The notes under the pieces: model-generated
Told to the model about the DNA's origin: nothing
Database searches by the model: none
The model's input: only the letters and a program-made list of their open reading frames with translations
Assembly: GCF_042655385.1 (NCBI RefSeq)
Contig: NZ_JBHSMA010000010.1
Coordinates: 122,610 to 186,609 of the forward strand
Direction: 5' to 3'
DNA length: 64,000 nucleotides
From: Larkinella bovis
GTDB lineage: Bacteria; Bacteroidota; Bacteroidia; Cytophagales; Spirosomataceae
Position numbers and translations under genes: made by a program
Shown: positions 42,416 to 50,645 of the stretch, one piece after another
Numbering within the stretch: the first letter of the stretch is position 1
Layout of the letters: the number at the start of each line of letters is the position of its first letter

Positions 42416-42506
42416 TGAAGAGTGAAGAGTTATGAGTGAAGAGTTAAATCCGTCAGCCAACCGCCGGGCGTCCCACTCTTCACTCATAACTCTTCACTCA
42501 TAACTC
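42416..42506. repeat. Heptad-repeat hairpin element D with 19-nt core
   Basis: The left arm has units TGAAGAG, TGAAGAG, TTATGAG, TGAAGAG (42416-42443). The right arm has CTCTTCA, CTCATAA, CTCTTCA, CTCATAA (42476-42503). The spacer holds GTCAGCCAACCGCCGGGCG (42452-42470), the exact reverse complement of the core in element C. It lies between the stops of two convergent genes and touches both. Confidence 0.85.
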
Positions 42507-42507
42507 C

Positions 42508-43479
42508 CTATTGGCTCCATTCGGTTGGGGTGCGATCCCAGCGGTGGCCTTTCAGCTGCTGAATCAGTTCGGGGGATAACCCTTTGGCGTCGCTGGCGGC
42601 CATGTTGGCTTCCACGTTCCGGAGTTTACGCATACCAGGAATCGTTGTGGCAACGTCCGGATTGCTCAGAATGAAACGCAGGGCCATTTCAGGCATCGTC
42701 ATATCGGCCGGAATCAACGGTTTCAGGGCGTCGGCGTGGTCAACACTGGCGTTGAGGTTTTCCGGTACAAAATACGTTGAGCGCCAGTCGTCGGCCGGGA
42801 ACGTCGTTTCCTTCGTGAAGGTACCGGTCAGGGTCCCTTCATCGAACGGCACGCGGGCAATAACGCCGATGTTCAGGTCGCGGCAGAGCGGAAACAGATT
42901 ATCTTCCGGTGCCTGATCGAAAATATTGTAGATGACCTGAACGGCATCAATGAGGTTGGTCCGCAGGGTGTTCAGGCAGTTGTCGGGTTCCCAACGATTG
43001 ACCGAAATACCCCAGGCCTGCACTTTTCCTTCTTTTGTCAGCTTCGTGATGGCTTCTTTCCACTCGTCACGGTCGGCCCAGCCGTCTTCCCAGACGTGAA
43101 ATTGCTGCAAATCGATGGTTTCGACGCCCAGATTTTTGAGGCTTTTTTCGGTGTATTCAACAATGTAATCCGCCGGAAAAACGTCGTTCAGGGCAAAGTC
43201 GGGTTTCGACGGCCATTTGCGGTTTTTCGGTGGGATTTTGGTGGCAACGTATAACCGCCTATCGCTGTAACGCTTCAGCAAATCACCCAGGATGCGTTCG
43301 CTCAGTCCTTCGCCATACCCCCAGGCCGTATCGAAAAAATTGCAGCCCAGTTCGACGGAACGGTTCAGCGCCTGATCAACCTCCTCCCGTTCGGAGCCTG
43401 TCCAGCCGGCCAGTCCCCACATGCCGTAACCAATTTCACTCACTTGCCAGCCGGTGCGGCCAAACGTACGGTATTGCAT
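42508..43479 (-). CDS. Aldo/keto reductase
   Basis: This 323-aa NAD(P)H-dependent oxidoreductase reduces carbonyl compounds in the cytosol. The catalytic tetrad is complete: D50 and Y55 in FFDTAWGYGEGLSE, K81 in VATKIPP, and H128 in LQQFHVWED. The TIM-barrel pattern and the C-terminal cofactor site TTIPGMRKLRNVEAN are typical. The substrate is unknown. The gene starts at the edge of heptad element E, divergent from the ABM monooxygenase, and ends in element D. Confidence 0.93.
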   Translation of the reverse strand: MQYRTFGRTGWQVSEIGYGMWGLAGWTGSEREEVDQALNRSVELGCNFFDTAWGYGEGLSERILGDLLKRYSDRRLYVATKIPPKNRKWPSKPDFALNDVFPADYIVEYTEKSLKNLGVETIDLQQFHVWEDGWADRDEWKEAITKLTKEGKVQAWGISVNRWEPDNCLNTLRTNLIDAVQVIYNIFDQAPEDNLFPLCRDLNIGVIARVPFDEGTLTGTFTKETTFPADDWRSTYFVPENLNASVDHADALKPLIPADMTMPEMALRFILSNPDVATTIPGMRKLRNVEANMAASDAKGLSPELIQQLKGHRWDRTPTEWSQ

Positions 43480-43608
43480 TTTGAGTTAAGAATTAAGAGT
43501 GATGAGTTAAGAGTTATATTGCAACGAGAGCACAATACATTCAGCCACTAATTTTGGAAATGCAATTTTGAACTTTTAACTCTTAATTCTTAACTCATCA
43601 CTCAAATT
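43480..43608. repeat. Heptad-repeat hairpin element E in a divergent promoter region
   Basis: The left arm has units TTAAGAA, TTAAGAG, TGATGAG, TTAAGAG (about 43486-43513). The right arm has CTTTTAA, CTCTTAA, TTCTTAA, CTCATCA (about 43573-43600). The spacer (43514-43572) differs from elements C and D. Both flanking genes start at its borders, so any promoters for them lie within or inside this element; TAATTTTG at 43549-43556 is a candidate -7 element for the rightward gene. Confidence 0.75.
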
Positions 43609-43609
43609 T

Positions 43610-43909
43610 ATGTTGATCCGCATTGTTCGAATGACATTTCTGGAGAAAAGAACGGCTGATTTTCTGGCAATTTTCCAGGAATCGAAGCACAAAATCCGGA
43701 CGTTTCCCGGTTGCCTGCACCTGGAACTTCAGCGCGATCTTGACCATCCGGCGGTTTTTGTGACCTACAGCCATTGGGAATCGGCGGAAGCCCTGGAAAC
43801 ATACCGGCAGTCGAGCCTGTTTAAAGCCACCTGGGCGGCTACGAAAGTCCTCTTTGCCGGGCGGCCGATGGCTTTTTCCGTCGAAAACGTGGAAACCGTA
43901 ACGGCTTGA
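43610..43909 (+). CDS. Antibiotic biosynthesis monooxygenase (ABM) domain protein
   Basis: This 99-aa single-domain protein has the dimeric ferredoxin-like ABM fold. Segments LIRIVRMTFLEKRTADFLAIFQESKHKIRTFPGCLHLELQRD and VFVTYSHWESAEALETYRQSSLFKATWA (core SHWESAEALETYRQS) match YgiN/quinol-monooxygenase-like and related proteins. It may act on quinols or similar aromatics without a cofactor; the substrate is unknown. It starts a few bases after element E. Confidence 0.88.
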   Translation: MLIRIVRMTFLEKRTADFLAIFQESKHKIRTFPGCLHLELQRDLDHPAVFVTYSHWESAEALETYRQSSLFKATWAATKVLFAGRPMAFSVENVETVTA

Positions 43910-43938
43910 GCCTAACTTATTTACAGGATGTATCTTTT
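43906..43938 (+). promoter_or_regulatory. Bacteroidota-type promoter
   Basis: TTG at 43906-43908 (in the last codons of the ABM gene) and TATCTTTT at 43931-43938 are 22 nt apart, one mismatch from the consensus. It fits expression of the 1190-aa gene starting at 44000. Confidence 0.4.
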
Positions 43939-43999
43939 CGGGTATTCCATGGTATTGTGCTAAGGAACACGTATTTTTAAGTGATCTTTTCCGGAACCT

Positions 44000-46900
44000 A
44001 TGAAGGCCTCTTTCACCGACTGTGTTCGTAAGCTGCTCTGCGGGTGGTGGTGGGTCTTTATGGCATATACCGGCGTGTCGGCCCAGGAAACCGCCGTCAT
44101 TAGTGGTAAGGTAATTGACCAGCAAACGCGGCAGCCGTTGCCTTTTGCCAACGTTTATCTCAACAATTCGACCCGGGGAACAACCACCGACGAAAAAGGC
44201 CATTACCGGCTGACGCACGTTCCGCTCGGCACCATCGAACTGGTCGCTTCGTTTCTGGGCTACCAGCCCGCCCGGCAGTCGGTCCGGCTGGAAAACAGTC
44301 AGCCCCGCGTCCTGAATCTGGAATTGAAAAGTACGGGCGTCACGCTGGCGGATGTCACGGTGAAGGGCAAACGCGACAAGACCTGGGAGCGCCATTTCCG
44401 GGAATTTGAACGCGAACTGCTCGGCAAAACGCCGTTTCGGAACCAGTGCGAAATCCTGAATCCGGGGGTACTCCATTTTACGTACGAAAAAAACACCCTG
44501 CGCGCAACGGCTACCGAACCACTGCTTATCGAAAACCGGGCGTTCGGTTACCGCATTCAGTACGATATGCAGTATTTTGAAGTAATCACCAATGGAGTCA
44601 TGTATTTCGCCGGGACCACCCGCTTTGAAGAATTAAAACCGACGGATGCCCGGCAGGCACAACGCTGGCAGCACAACCGTCAGCGGGCCTATCTCGGCTC
44701 AACGCGTCACCTCATTGCCAGCCTGATTGCCGGAACGTACGAAAAAGAGGGTTTTATTATCTACCGGGTGAACCCGAAGATTCCGGAGAAAACCAATACG
44801 GCCAGCCTGTTCTGGGACATCAACCGCCATTTACTGGACATTAACCCCGATTCCCTGATTCGGCCGGGACGCCTGTCGTTTGAACGAAAACTGGTTACTG
44901 ACACGCCCCTGAAGGTTTTTTACAGCCGTATTCTGACGGGGCCGACGCAATACCGGGATACGCCGTACGCCTTTACCGAGTTCCGGTTTCCGCAGGGCAT
45001 GAGTGAGGTGACCGTCGATGGCCGGATAACGCTGCCGCTCGGCATGCTGGCAATGGGTTACCTGGGCAACGACCGGTTTTCGTCCCTTTTGCCCGCCGAC
45101 TGGCAACCCAGTGCGAACACCACAAAACCGGATTCGGCGGTCGCGGCACCCATCGAAGGGCAGATTCTGGCCTCCGATTACCGGCTCGATTCACTGTTTC
45201 GTCACTGGAAACAGGCCCATCCGTATCAGGCACCATCTGTTTTTGCGCATATCGATAAACCGTTTTACCTGACCGGCGACCGGCTTTGGCTGAGTGCCTA
45301 CGTGCTGGACCCCGCCACCTCGCAGCTTTTTTTCGGGGAGGGCGCCCTGCATGTCGATGTGCTGGCTCCGGGGGGCAAGCTGGTGCAGCACCAGTGGCTG
45401 CGCATCAATGATGGACGGGCTGCGGGGGACTTTCGGCTATCGGATACGCTGACTACCGGGGTGTACCGGCTGCGGGCTTATACCGACGAGGATTATGCCT
45501 CCTCCCGCCCGGCGTTTGAACGAACGATCAACGTCTATAACCTGCTGAATGGGACCGACGCCCGGGCAGCATTCGGTTCAGCCGGGCTGGATCTTCAGTT
45601 TTTGCCGGAAGGAGGGCGCTGGGTAGCGGGCTTACCGGCCAGACTGGGCTTTAAAGCCGTCGGTCGGGATGGCCGCGGGAAAACCGTATCGGGCCGGATT
45701 CTGGACGGGCAGGGGCGGGAAGTGGCCCGGTTTGCCAGCAATCGGTTGGGCATGGGAAGCGTCGTAATGCGTCCCGTCGGGGGAGAAACCTACCGGGCCG
45801 AAGTGCAATCCAACGGCCCGACGCAACACGTTACCCTACCGCCCGTTGAGCCGCAGGGATTTGTACTGATGGCGGATATGGTGAGCGATTCAACCGAACT
45901 GGACGTTCGGATTCTGGTTAACGGTCCGAAACCCGATCCGGTAATTTACCTGACGTTTCAGAGTTATGGGCAACTGGTGCAGCGGACCAAAATGAAATTG
46001 CAGGAGGGCAAAGCCCGTCTGGGCCTGCCGATGAGCGTTTTGCCCCCCGGTTTGTGCCAGCTAACGCTGTATGATGCCAATGGTCAGCCGCGGGCCGAAC
46101 GGATCGTTTATATTCCGGATCAAACGCCACCAGTGCAACTGGGTCTGGTGGCCGATAAGCCGAAATACACCCCCCGCGAACGGGTTGTGCTGACCCTGAA
46201 GCTGACGGCCAGCGCGGAGGCTTCGTCTGTCGCCATGTTATCGGCGGCCGTGACCGATGCGGATCAGGTGCCCGACGATTCCACGACGGCGGATATTCGA
46301 ACGCACTTGTTGCTAACGGGCGATTTGCGCGGACGCGTCGAGGAACCCGGTTTTTTCTTCAAAGATACGACGGCGGCCACACGCCGGGCGCTCGACGATC
46401 TGCTGCTGACGCAGGCATGGCGCCGGATCGGACTCCGAAAACCGGAAAATCCGGCGGATACGCTGGGGGGTATTGTGTTCAGCGGGCGCGTGGTGGACGA
46501 AAACCGGCGGCCCATTCCGAACGCGGAACTGCTGCTGGCGGCACCCAATTCGTCGCAGCCGATTCCGCATTCGATCGGGACCAATGCCTACGGCCGGTTT
46601 CGTATGGCGGGTCTGGGCGTGATGGATACGCTGAAACTACTCGTGCAGGTGATGAATCAGCAATTCAAGGCCATTAAAGGCACCGTCGAACTGGATACCG
46701 CGGGCCGCGTCTGGGCGTCGGCAGACCATATGCCGGAACCGGCCCCGGACTGGCTCCAGTTCCAGCACCAGCTTGAGGTGGCCCGGTTGCGGCAGGAGGC
46801 CGACCCGGGGCAATACCGGGACAAACAGGCCAAAGTTTTGAAGGAAGTGACGATTAAAGGCTATCGGCCGAACGAGCGGGCCGACCATAACGACCGAAGG

Positions 46901-47572
46901 AGCTTGCACGGCTCGGCCGATGCGGTACTGGTTTTTGACGAAAAATCCCCTGCATTTGCCAACGTCTACGAAATGCTGATCGGGCGGGTACCGGGTGTTC
47001 AGGTGAAGAAAACCATGAGTGGTTATATCGTCAATATCCGGAATGCGGTTTCATTCGGAACAAATAATTCAATGCAGGTGCAGGCACCCCTGTATATTCT
47101 GGATGGCTCCTATTTGACCGAAACACCCGATGGAAATGCCCTGTTGAGTCTGAATCCCAACGATATTGAACGGATTGAAGTCCTGAAAAATGCGGCTACG
47201 TCGGCTATTTATGGCGCGCGGGCGGGGAGTGGCGTCATTGCATTTTATACGAAACGGGGGCCGCGGAAACCGGAAAAGACGGAGGCCAGTGTGGGCTTAA
47301 ACCAGTTGTCCTTCATTGGTTTTCCGGCACAGCGGGAGTTTTACATGCCGCGCTACGGCGATACTTCCGGTACGGTTTTGCCTGAACTGAACGCGCCTAT
47401 CGACCGACGGGACGTTTTGTACTGGAAACCCTTCGTACAAACCGACTCCAAAGGCAGTGCCAATCTGGCGTTTCCGCTTTCCGACGTCGTGCGAACCCTC
47501 CGGGTGGTTGTGCAGGGCATTACCACCGATGGCCGGCCGGTGGTAGGGATTACTAAAATCAGGGTACAGTAA
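44000..47572 (+). CDS. Large secreted protein with CarboxypepD_reg, macroglobulin-like and TonB-plug domains
   Basis: This 1190-aa protein combines several envelope domains. After the signal peptide (to about 30, ending SAQ) comes a carboxypeptidase-like domain (about 34-120; ISGKVIDQQTRQPLPFANVYL). Then follows a region of about 300 residues of unknown fold. An alpha-2-macroglobulin MG2-like segment begins near 413 (AHIDKPFYLTGDRLWLSAYV) with further beta domains to about 950. A TonB-receptor plug-like domain lies near 973-1090 (VYEMLIGRVPGVQV, YILDGSY, NDIERIEVLKNAATSAIYGARAGSGVIAFYTK). No beta-barrel follows; it ends in a short beta domain. Similar proteins occur in Bacteroidota, but their role is unknown. 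It could bind periplasmic or surface partners rather than form a pore. Confidence 0.85.
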   Translation: MKASFTDCVRKLLCGWWWVFMAYTGVSAQETAVISGKVIDQQTRQPLPFANVYLNNSTRGTTTDEKGHYRLTHVPLGTIELVASFLGYQPARQSVRLENSQPRVLNLELKSTGVTLADVTVKGKRDKTWERHFREFERELLGKTPFRNQCEILNPGVLHFTYEKNTLRATATEPLLIENRAFGYRIQYDMQYFEVITNGVMYFAGTTRFEELKPTDARQAQRWQHNRQRAYLGSTRHLIASLIAGTYEKEGFIIYRVNPKIPEKTNTASLFWDINRHLLDINPDSLIRPGRLSFERKLVTDTPLKVFYSRILTGPTQYRDTPYAFTEFRFPQGMSEVTVDGRITLPLGMLAMGYLGNDRFSSLLPADWQPSANTTKPDSAVAAPIEGQILASDYRLDSLFRHWKQAHPYQAPSVFAHIDKPFYLTGDRLWLSAYVLDPATSQLFFGEGALHVDVLAPGGKLVQHQWLRINDGRAAGDFRLSDTLTTGVYRLRAYTDEDYASSRPAFERTINVYNLLNGTDARAAFGSAGLDLQFLPEGGRWVAGLPARLGFKAVGRDGRGKTVSGRILDGQGREVARFASNRLGMGSVVMRPVGGETYRAEVQSNGPTQHVTLPPVEPQGFVLMADMVSDSTELDVRILVNGPKPDPVIYLTFQSYGQLVQRTKMKLQEGKARLGLPMSVLPPGLCQLTLYDANGQPRAERIVYIPDQTPPVQLGLVADKPKYTPRERVVLTLKLTASAEASSVAMLSAAVTDADQVPDDSTTADIRTHLLLTGDLRGRVEEPGFFFKDTTAATRRALDDLLLTQAWRRIGLRKPENPADTLGGIVFSGRVVDENRRPIPNAELLLAAPNSSQPIPHSIGTNAYGRFRMAGLGVMDTLKLLVQVMNQQFKAIKGTVELDTAGRVWASADHMPEPAPDWLQFQHQLEVARLRQEADPGQYRDKQAKVLKEVTIKGYRPNERADHNDRRSLHGSADAVLVFDEKSPAFANVYEMLIGRVPGVQVKKTMSGYIVNIRNAVSFGTNNSMQVQAPLYILDGSYLTETPDGNALLSLNPNDIERIEVLKNAATSAIYGARAGSGVIAFYTKRGPRKPEKTEASVGLNQLSFIGFPAQREFYMPRYGDTSGTVLPELNAPIDRRDVLYWKPFVQTDSKGSANLAFPLSDVVRTLRVVVQGITTDGRPVVGITKIRVQ

Positions 47573-47600
47573 ACCGTATGCCGACAACCGGTAAACTGTC

Positions 47601-48128
47601 TCATCCTTCGTCGGTGACGCCAAAAAGCGCCCGCAACTCCTTGGCCTCCTGCGGTTTCATCCGCCCGGCCAGCACCAGTCGTAATTGTCGGCGACGTAAG
47701 GCGCTGGTATACAGGTCTTTCTCGGCGTCCGTTTCGGGGATTACCGGCGGTACTTCGATCGGCCGGCCGTTCTGATCAACGGCGACAAAGGTGTAAAAGG
47801 CCCGGTTGGTGCTCACCCGTGTTCCGGCGGGAATGTCTTCGGCCCAGACTTCGATGTTGACCTCCATCGAGGAGTTGAACCCCCGTGTTACCTTGGCCTG
47901 CATCGTAACGATATTGCCTAATTTGATCGGTACCGAAAAGGAAACGTTATCGACCGAAGCCGTGACTACAATGCGGTTGGAATGTTTCTGGGCGGCAATG
48001 GCGGCACAAATGTCCATCCAGTGGAGCAATCGGCCTCCCATGAGGTTGTTGAGGGTATTGGTGTCGTTGGGCAACACCATTTCGGTCATGGTTGTCAGCG
48101 ATTCGCGGGCGTATTTGGGTTGCGGCAT
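47601..48128 (-). CDS. Acyl-CoA thioesterase (hotdog fold)
   Basis: This 175-aa hotdog-fold enzyme of the YciA/ACOT type hydrolyses acyl-CoAs. Family features are MVLPNDTNTLNNLMGGRLLHWMDICAAIAAQKH (catalytic Asn/Asp in NDTNTLNNLMGG and the HWMD helix), TASVDNVSFSVPIKLGNIV, and NRAFYTFVAVD. The C-terminal 40 residues form a helical extension (RRRQLRLVLAGRM). It is convergent with the large receptor-like gene, 28 nt apart. Chain-length preference is unknown. Confidence 0.92.
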   Translation of the reverse strand: MPQPKYARESLTTMTEMVLPNDTNTLNNLMGGRLLHWMDICAAIAAQKHSNRIVVTASVDNVSFSVPIKLGNIVTMQAKVTRGFNSSMEVNIEVWAEDIPAGTRVSTNRAFYTFVAVDQNGRPIEVPPVIPETDAEKDLYTSALRRRQLRLVLAGRMKPQEAKELRALFGVTDEG

Positions 48129-48424
48129 AGCGGCATTTCAAGCGTTTATAAAGCAAACGGTTTGCGGCCGGACCCTGTTGTGCAAATGTGTAGGGACTGC
48201 CAGGCCGGATCGGAGCAAACCGGGTTGCAAGATAGCGGATAATTGCCGTGGTTGGTCAGGCAAGGCGCTGTCCTCCGTGCTGTATTTGCTGCTTATCCGG
48301 TATAAAACCTGAGCGCAGGTGTTGGTGATCATCCGGTTTACGGCCTGGCCGGAATGCCATAAGAACAGCAAATGGGGAGAGAAGATAACCCTATGGCGTT
48401 GCTAACCTGCCAGGATTGGCGGTT

Positions 48425-49627
48425 TTATCTGGCGTCCTTCTCCTTTTTTCGGGCTTCTCTCCGTTCCTCGCGTTTTTTCTGACGGGCTTCTTTTCGTTCT
48501 TCCCGTCGTTCTTTGCGTTCGGCTTTCTTCTTTTCGCGTTTGGCTTTGTAGTCCTCTTTCAGCGTTTCGACAGCATCCTTAAAGGTGACCGTATTGTCAA
48601 ATTCCTTGGTGAATGCTTCGACATACGCGTTACGGAGTACGCCGATGATGATGGGCCAGATTTCGGTTTCCGTATTTTCGACGGTACCCCGCAGGGGAAT
48701 CCGGGTAGCCACCTGATCGCGTTTCTGATTTTCCAGAATTTCGCTCCCCCCTTCGGCCAGGAGTTCGGTAAAGAAGCGTCCGACGGTTCGATGATCCTCC
48801 GGTTCTTTGAGCTTGAAAATCTTCATGCCTTTGGTGAGCGGTTTGAAATAACCCACAAACCGGCCGTCGTACATGGCCATTTCACTAATGACACTGATCG
48901 TTCCTTGCTCAAAATCGATATTGCCGTACTTCCGCGCCAGGTCGTTGAGTTTGACGAGCTGAAGGTTGTCAAAGCTAAGGTTGTAATTGAAATCGGGGAT
49001 CTGTTTGAGCAGGTTCATCCCCGCTTCAAACTTCATGGTACCTCCCCAGCCCGGTACGTCGCCCGATGCCGTTACGGGTGAAGGCAATTTGGATTGTTTG
49101 TCTTCCACATTCCGGATGTTGTGGATGTCGACGTTGAATTTTTCGAGCGAAAGGTCGGTTTTGGTGGCTTCGAAGAGGTTGACCAGATCCACTTTTCCAT
49201 TGTAAGCGGCAAACCGGTTGATTTGGATGGGCAACAAATCTTTGACCAACTTGGTCCAGTCGAGTTCTTTACCCGTCTGGCTGGCCTGCTCATTATTGCT
49301 GAACGCAAAGTTCAGTTCAGGCTGGTAACATTCTACTTCACCGACCAATGCTCCTTTAAACAGGGATTTCCATTCGACAGACAGGTCGATCTTGGGCACA
49401 TATAAAAACGGCTCTTTGATTTTACCGTTGATTTTCCGGATGCGCAGGTCTTCGATCTGGTACGATCCCCGGATGAGGGCAATATCGACATCTTCAACAT
49501 GGCCAGTGTAAGAGCCCATATCCGCCATCAGTTTATTGACATAGCGGAGAACGAAATAGGGCAGCAACAATCTGGCGACGATCAGCAGGACAACAATGGC
49601 CAGAATAATTTTTGTGGAGCGTTTCAA
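48425..49627 (-). CDS. DUF748-like envelope protein with charged C-terminal helix
   Basis: This 400-aa protein has an N-terminal transmembrane helix (about 6-26) and an AsmA/DUF748-like beta-rich body: DVDIALIRGSYQIEDLRIRKI, VPKIDLSVEWKSLFKGALVGEV and INRFAAYNGKVDL. This fold belongs to bridge-like lipid-transfer proteins that span the periplasm. The last 50 residues are almost entirely Lys, Arg and Glu (KREKKKAERKERREE repeats), predicted as a long charged helix; this low-complexity tail is unusual for the family. It is anchored in the inner membrane with the body in the periplasm. Role in envelope lipid transport is inferred. Confidence 0.8.
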   Translation of the reverse strand: MKRSTKIILAIVVLLIVARLLLPYFVLRYVNKLMADMGSYTGHVEDVDIALIRGSYQIEDLRIRKINGKIKEPFLYVPKIDLSVEWKSLFKGALVGEVECYQPELNFAFSNNEQASQTGKELDWTKLVKDLLPIQINRFAAYNGKVDLVNLFEATKTDLSLEKFNVDIHNIRNVEDKQSKLPSPVTASGDVPGWGGTMKFEAGMNLLKQIPDFNYNLSFDNLQLVKLNDLARKYGNIDFEQGTISVISEMAMYDGRFVGYFKPLTKGMKIFKLKEPEDHRTVGRFFTELLAEGGSEILENQKRDQVATRIPLRGTVENTETEIWPIIIGVLRNAYVEAFTKEFDNTVTFKDAVETLKEDYKAKREKKKAERKERREERKEARQKKREERREARKKEKDAR

Positions 49628-49692
49628 AGCAACAACGGATTAATGTTGCCTATAAAACTGAAAAATGGCTGAAGGGTTATAACAAAGCCGTT

Positions 49693-49760
49693 CCCGCAGC
49701 CTTTAGGAAGGTGTCTGATAGCCTGAACGATAAAGCAACGCACGGCCTAAAGGCTGCGGG
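49693..49760 (-). repeat. 15-bp inverted repeat downstream of the pentapeptide gene
   Basis: CCCGCAGCCTTTAGG (49693-49707) is the exact reverse complement of CCTAAAGGCTGCGGG (49746-49760), with a 38-nt spacer. It begins 5 nt after the pentapeptide-gene stop. No T-run follows on the minus strand, so it is not a classic terminator; it may stabilise the 3' end or be a dispersed repeat. Confidence 0.7.
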
Positions 49761-49764
49761 GTGA

Positions 49765-50535
49765 TTAGCGACGGCTGGGGGAAAACTTCCGGCCGTCCAG
49801 CGTGGCATATTTGAAATCCGCCGGTCCGCCGAAAACCGTGTCTTCGAAGCTGGAGTTGCGGGGCAGGTGCGTGTATTTGAAGTCCGCCATGCCGTCGAAC
49901 CGCGCTGTCCGGAAATTGACGCCTTCGTCAAACTTGGTGTATTTAAAATCGGCGTAGCGGTCGAAGCGGGCTTTCTGGAAGGTAATATCTTCTTTAAAAC
50001 CGGTGTATTTAAAGTTACCCAGGTTGCCAAACCGGGTGTTGCTGAAATCGGCCACGGACCGGAATTTGGCGTACTTGAAATTGGCTTCTTCCCGAAAACC
50101 GGTGCCGGTAAACAGTGCCCGTTGTTTGAAGTCCGAGTATTTAAATTCCGATTTCTGCTCAAACGTACAATTTTCGAATGTGACGACTTCGGAAAAATGC
50201 GCTGCGTACGTCACCCCCTCTCCGCCCCAGCGACGGCCTTGCTTGTCGATATGTTTGTAGGCCAGGAAATCGTTTTTGAAGGTACAGTTGCGAAAGGTAA
50301 CCGGCGTTTCGACCACACTCTCGTAGGCTTCGTTTTCGGCCCAGCTATTGTCAGCGCGTCTTTTGTTGGCGAGTTCTGTCAGGTCGAGGGTGCCGGTAAT
50401 GGTCGCGTTTTCGTAGGAGATAACCTCTTTTCGGTTGATTTTGGCCAGAATTTCTTTAGCATCGACGGTGCGTTGCGCCCAGGCCGCCGGGAAAAACGTC
50501 AGGATGAAGAGGAGCGTCGTCAGTAGTGTTTTCAT
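49765..50535 (-). CDS. Secreted pentapeptide-repeat-like protein
   Basis: This 256-aa protein has a signal peptide (MKTLLTTLLFILTFFPAAWAQ) and a C-terminal half made of five-residue periodic units with a central Phe. Examples are VTFRNCTF, VTFENCTFEQKSEFKYSDF, ANFKYAKFRSVADFSNTRF and ADFKYTKFDEGVNFRTARF. The pattern indicates a right-handed quadrilateral beta-helix. The start at 50535 gives the signal peptide; the frame extends upstream through the 48-bp palindrome but lacks coding character. Function unknown; exported pentapeptide proteins are uncommon compared with cytosolic gyrase-protecting ones. Confidence 0.82.
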   Translation of the reverse strand: MKTLLTTLLFILTFFPAAWAQRTVDAKEILAKINRKEVISYENATITGTLDLTELANKRRADNSWAENEAYESVVETPVTFRNCTFKNDFLAYKHIDKQGRRWGGEGVTYAAHFSEVVTFENCTFEQKSEFKYSDFKQRALFTGTGFREEANFKYAKFRSVADFSNTRFGNLGNFKYTGFKEDITFQKARFDRYADFKYTKFDEGVNFRTARFDGMADFKYTHLPRNSSFEDTVFGGPADFKYATLDGRKFSPSRR

Positions 50536-50592
50536 AAGGGAGACAATCAAGTTCTCCCTAAGGATGAAAATTGCTCTGCAAAGGTTGCACGT

Positions 50593-50640
50593 CCCACAGA
50601 CGCGGACACGCAGGCCGGCCTGCGTGTCCGCGTCTGTGGG
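50593..50640. repeat. 48-bp perfect palindrome
   Basis: The left half, beginning CCCACAGACGCGGACACG and ending CAGGCC at 50616, is followed without spacer by its exact reverse complement. The short flanks ACGT and GTACGT partly extend the symmetry. It lies in the 110-nt gap between two same-strand genes. Confidence 0.95.
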
Positions 50641-50645
50641 GTACG

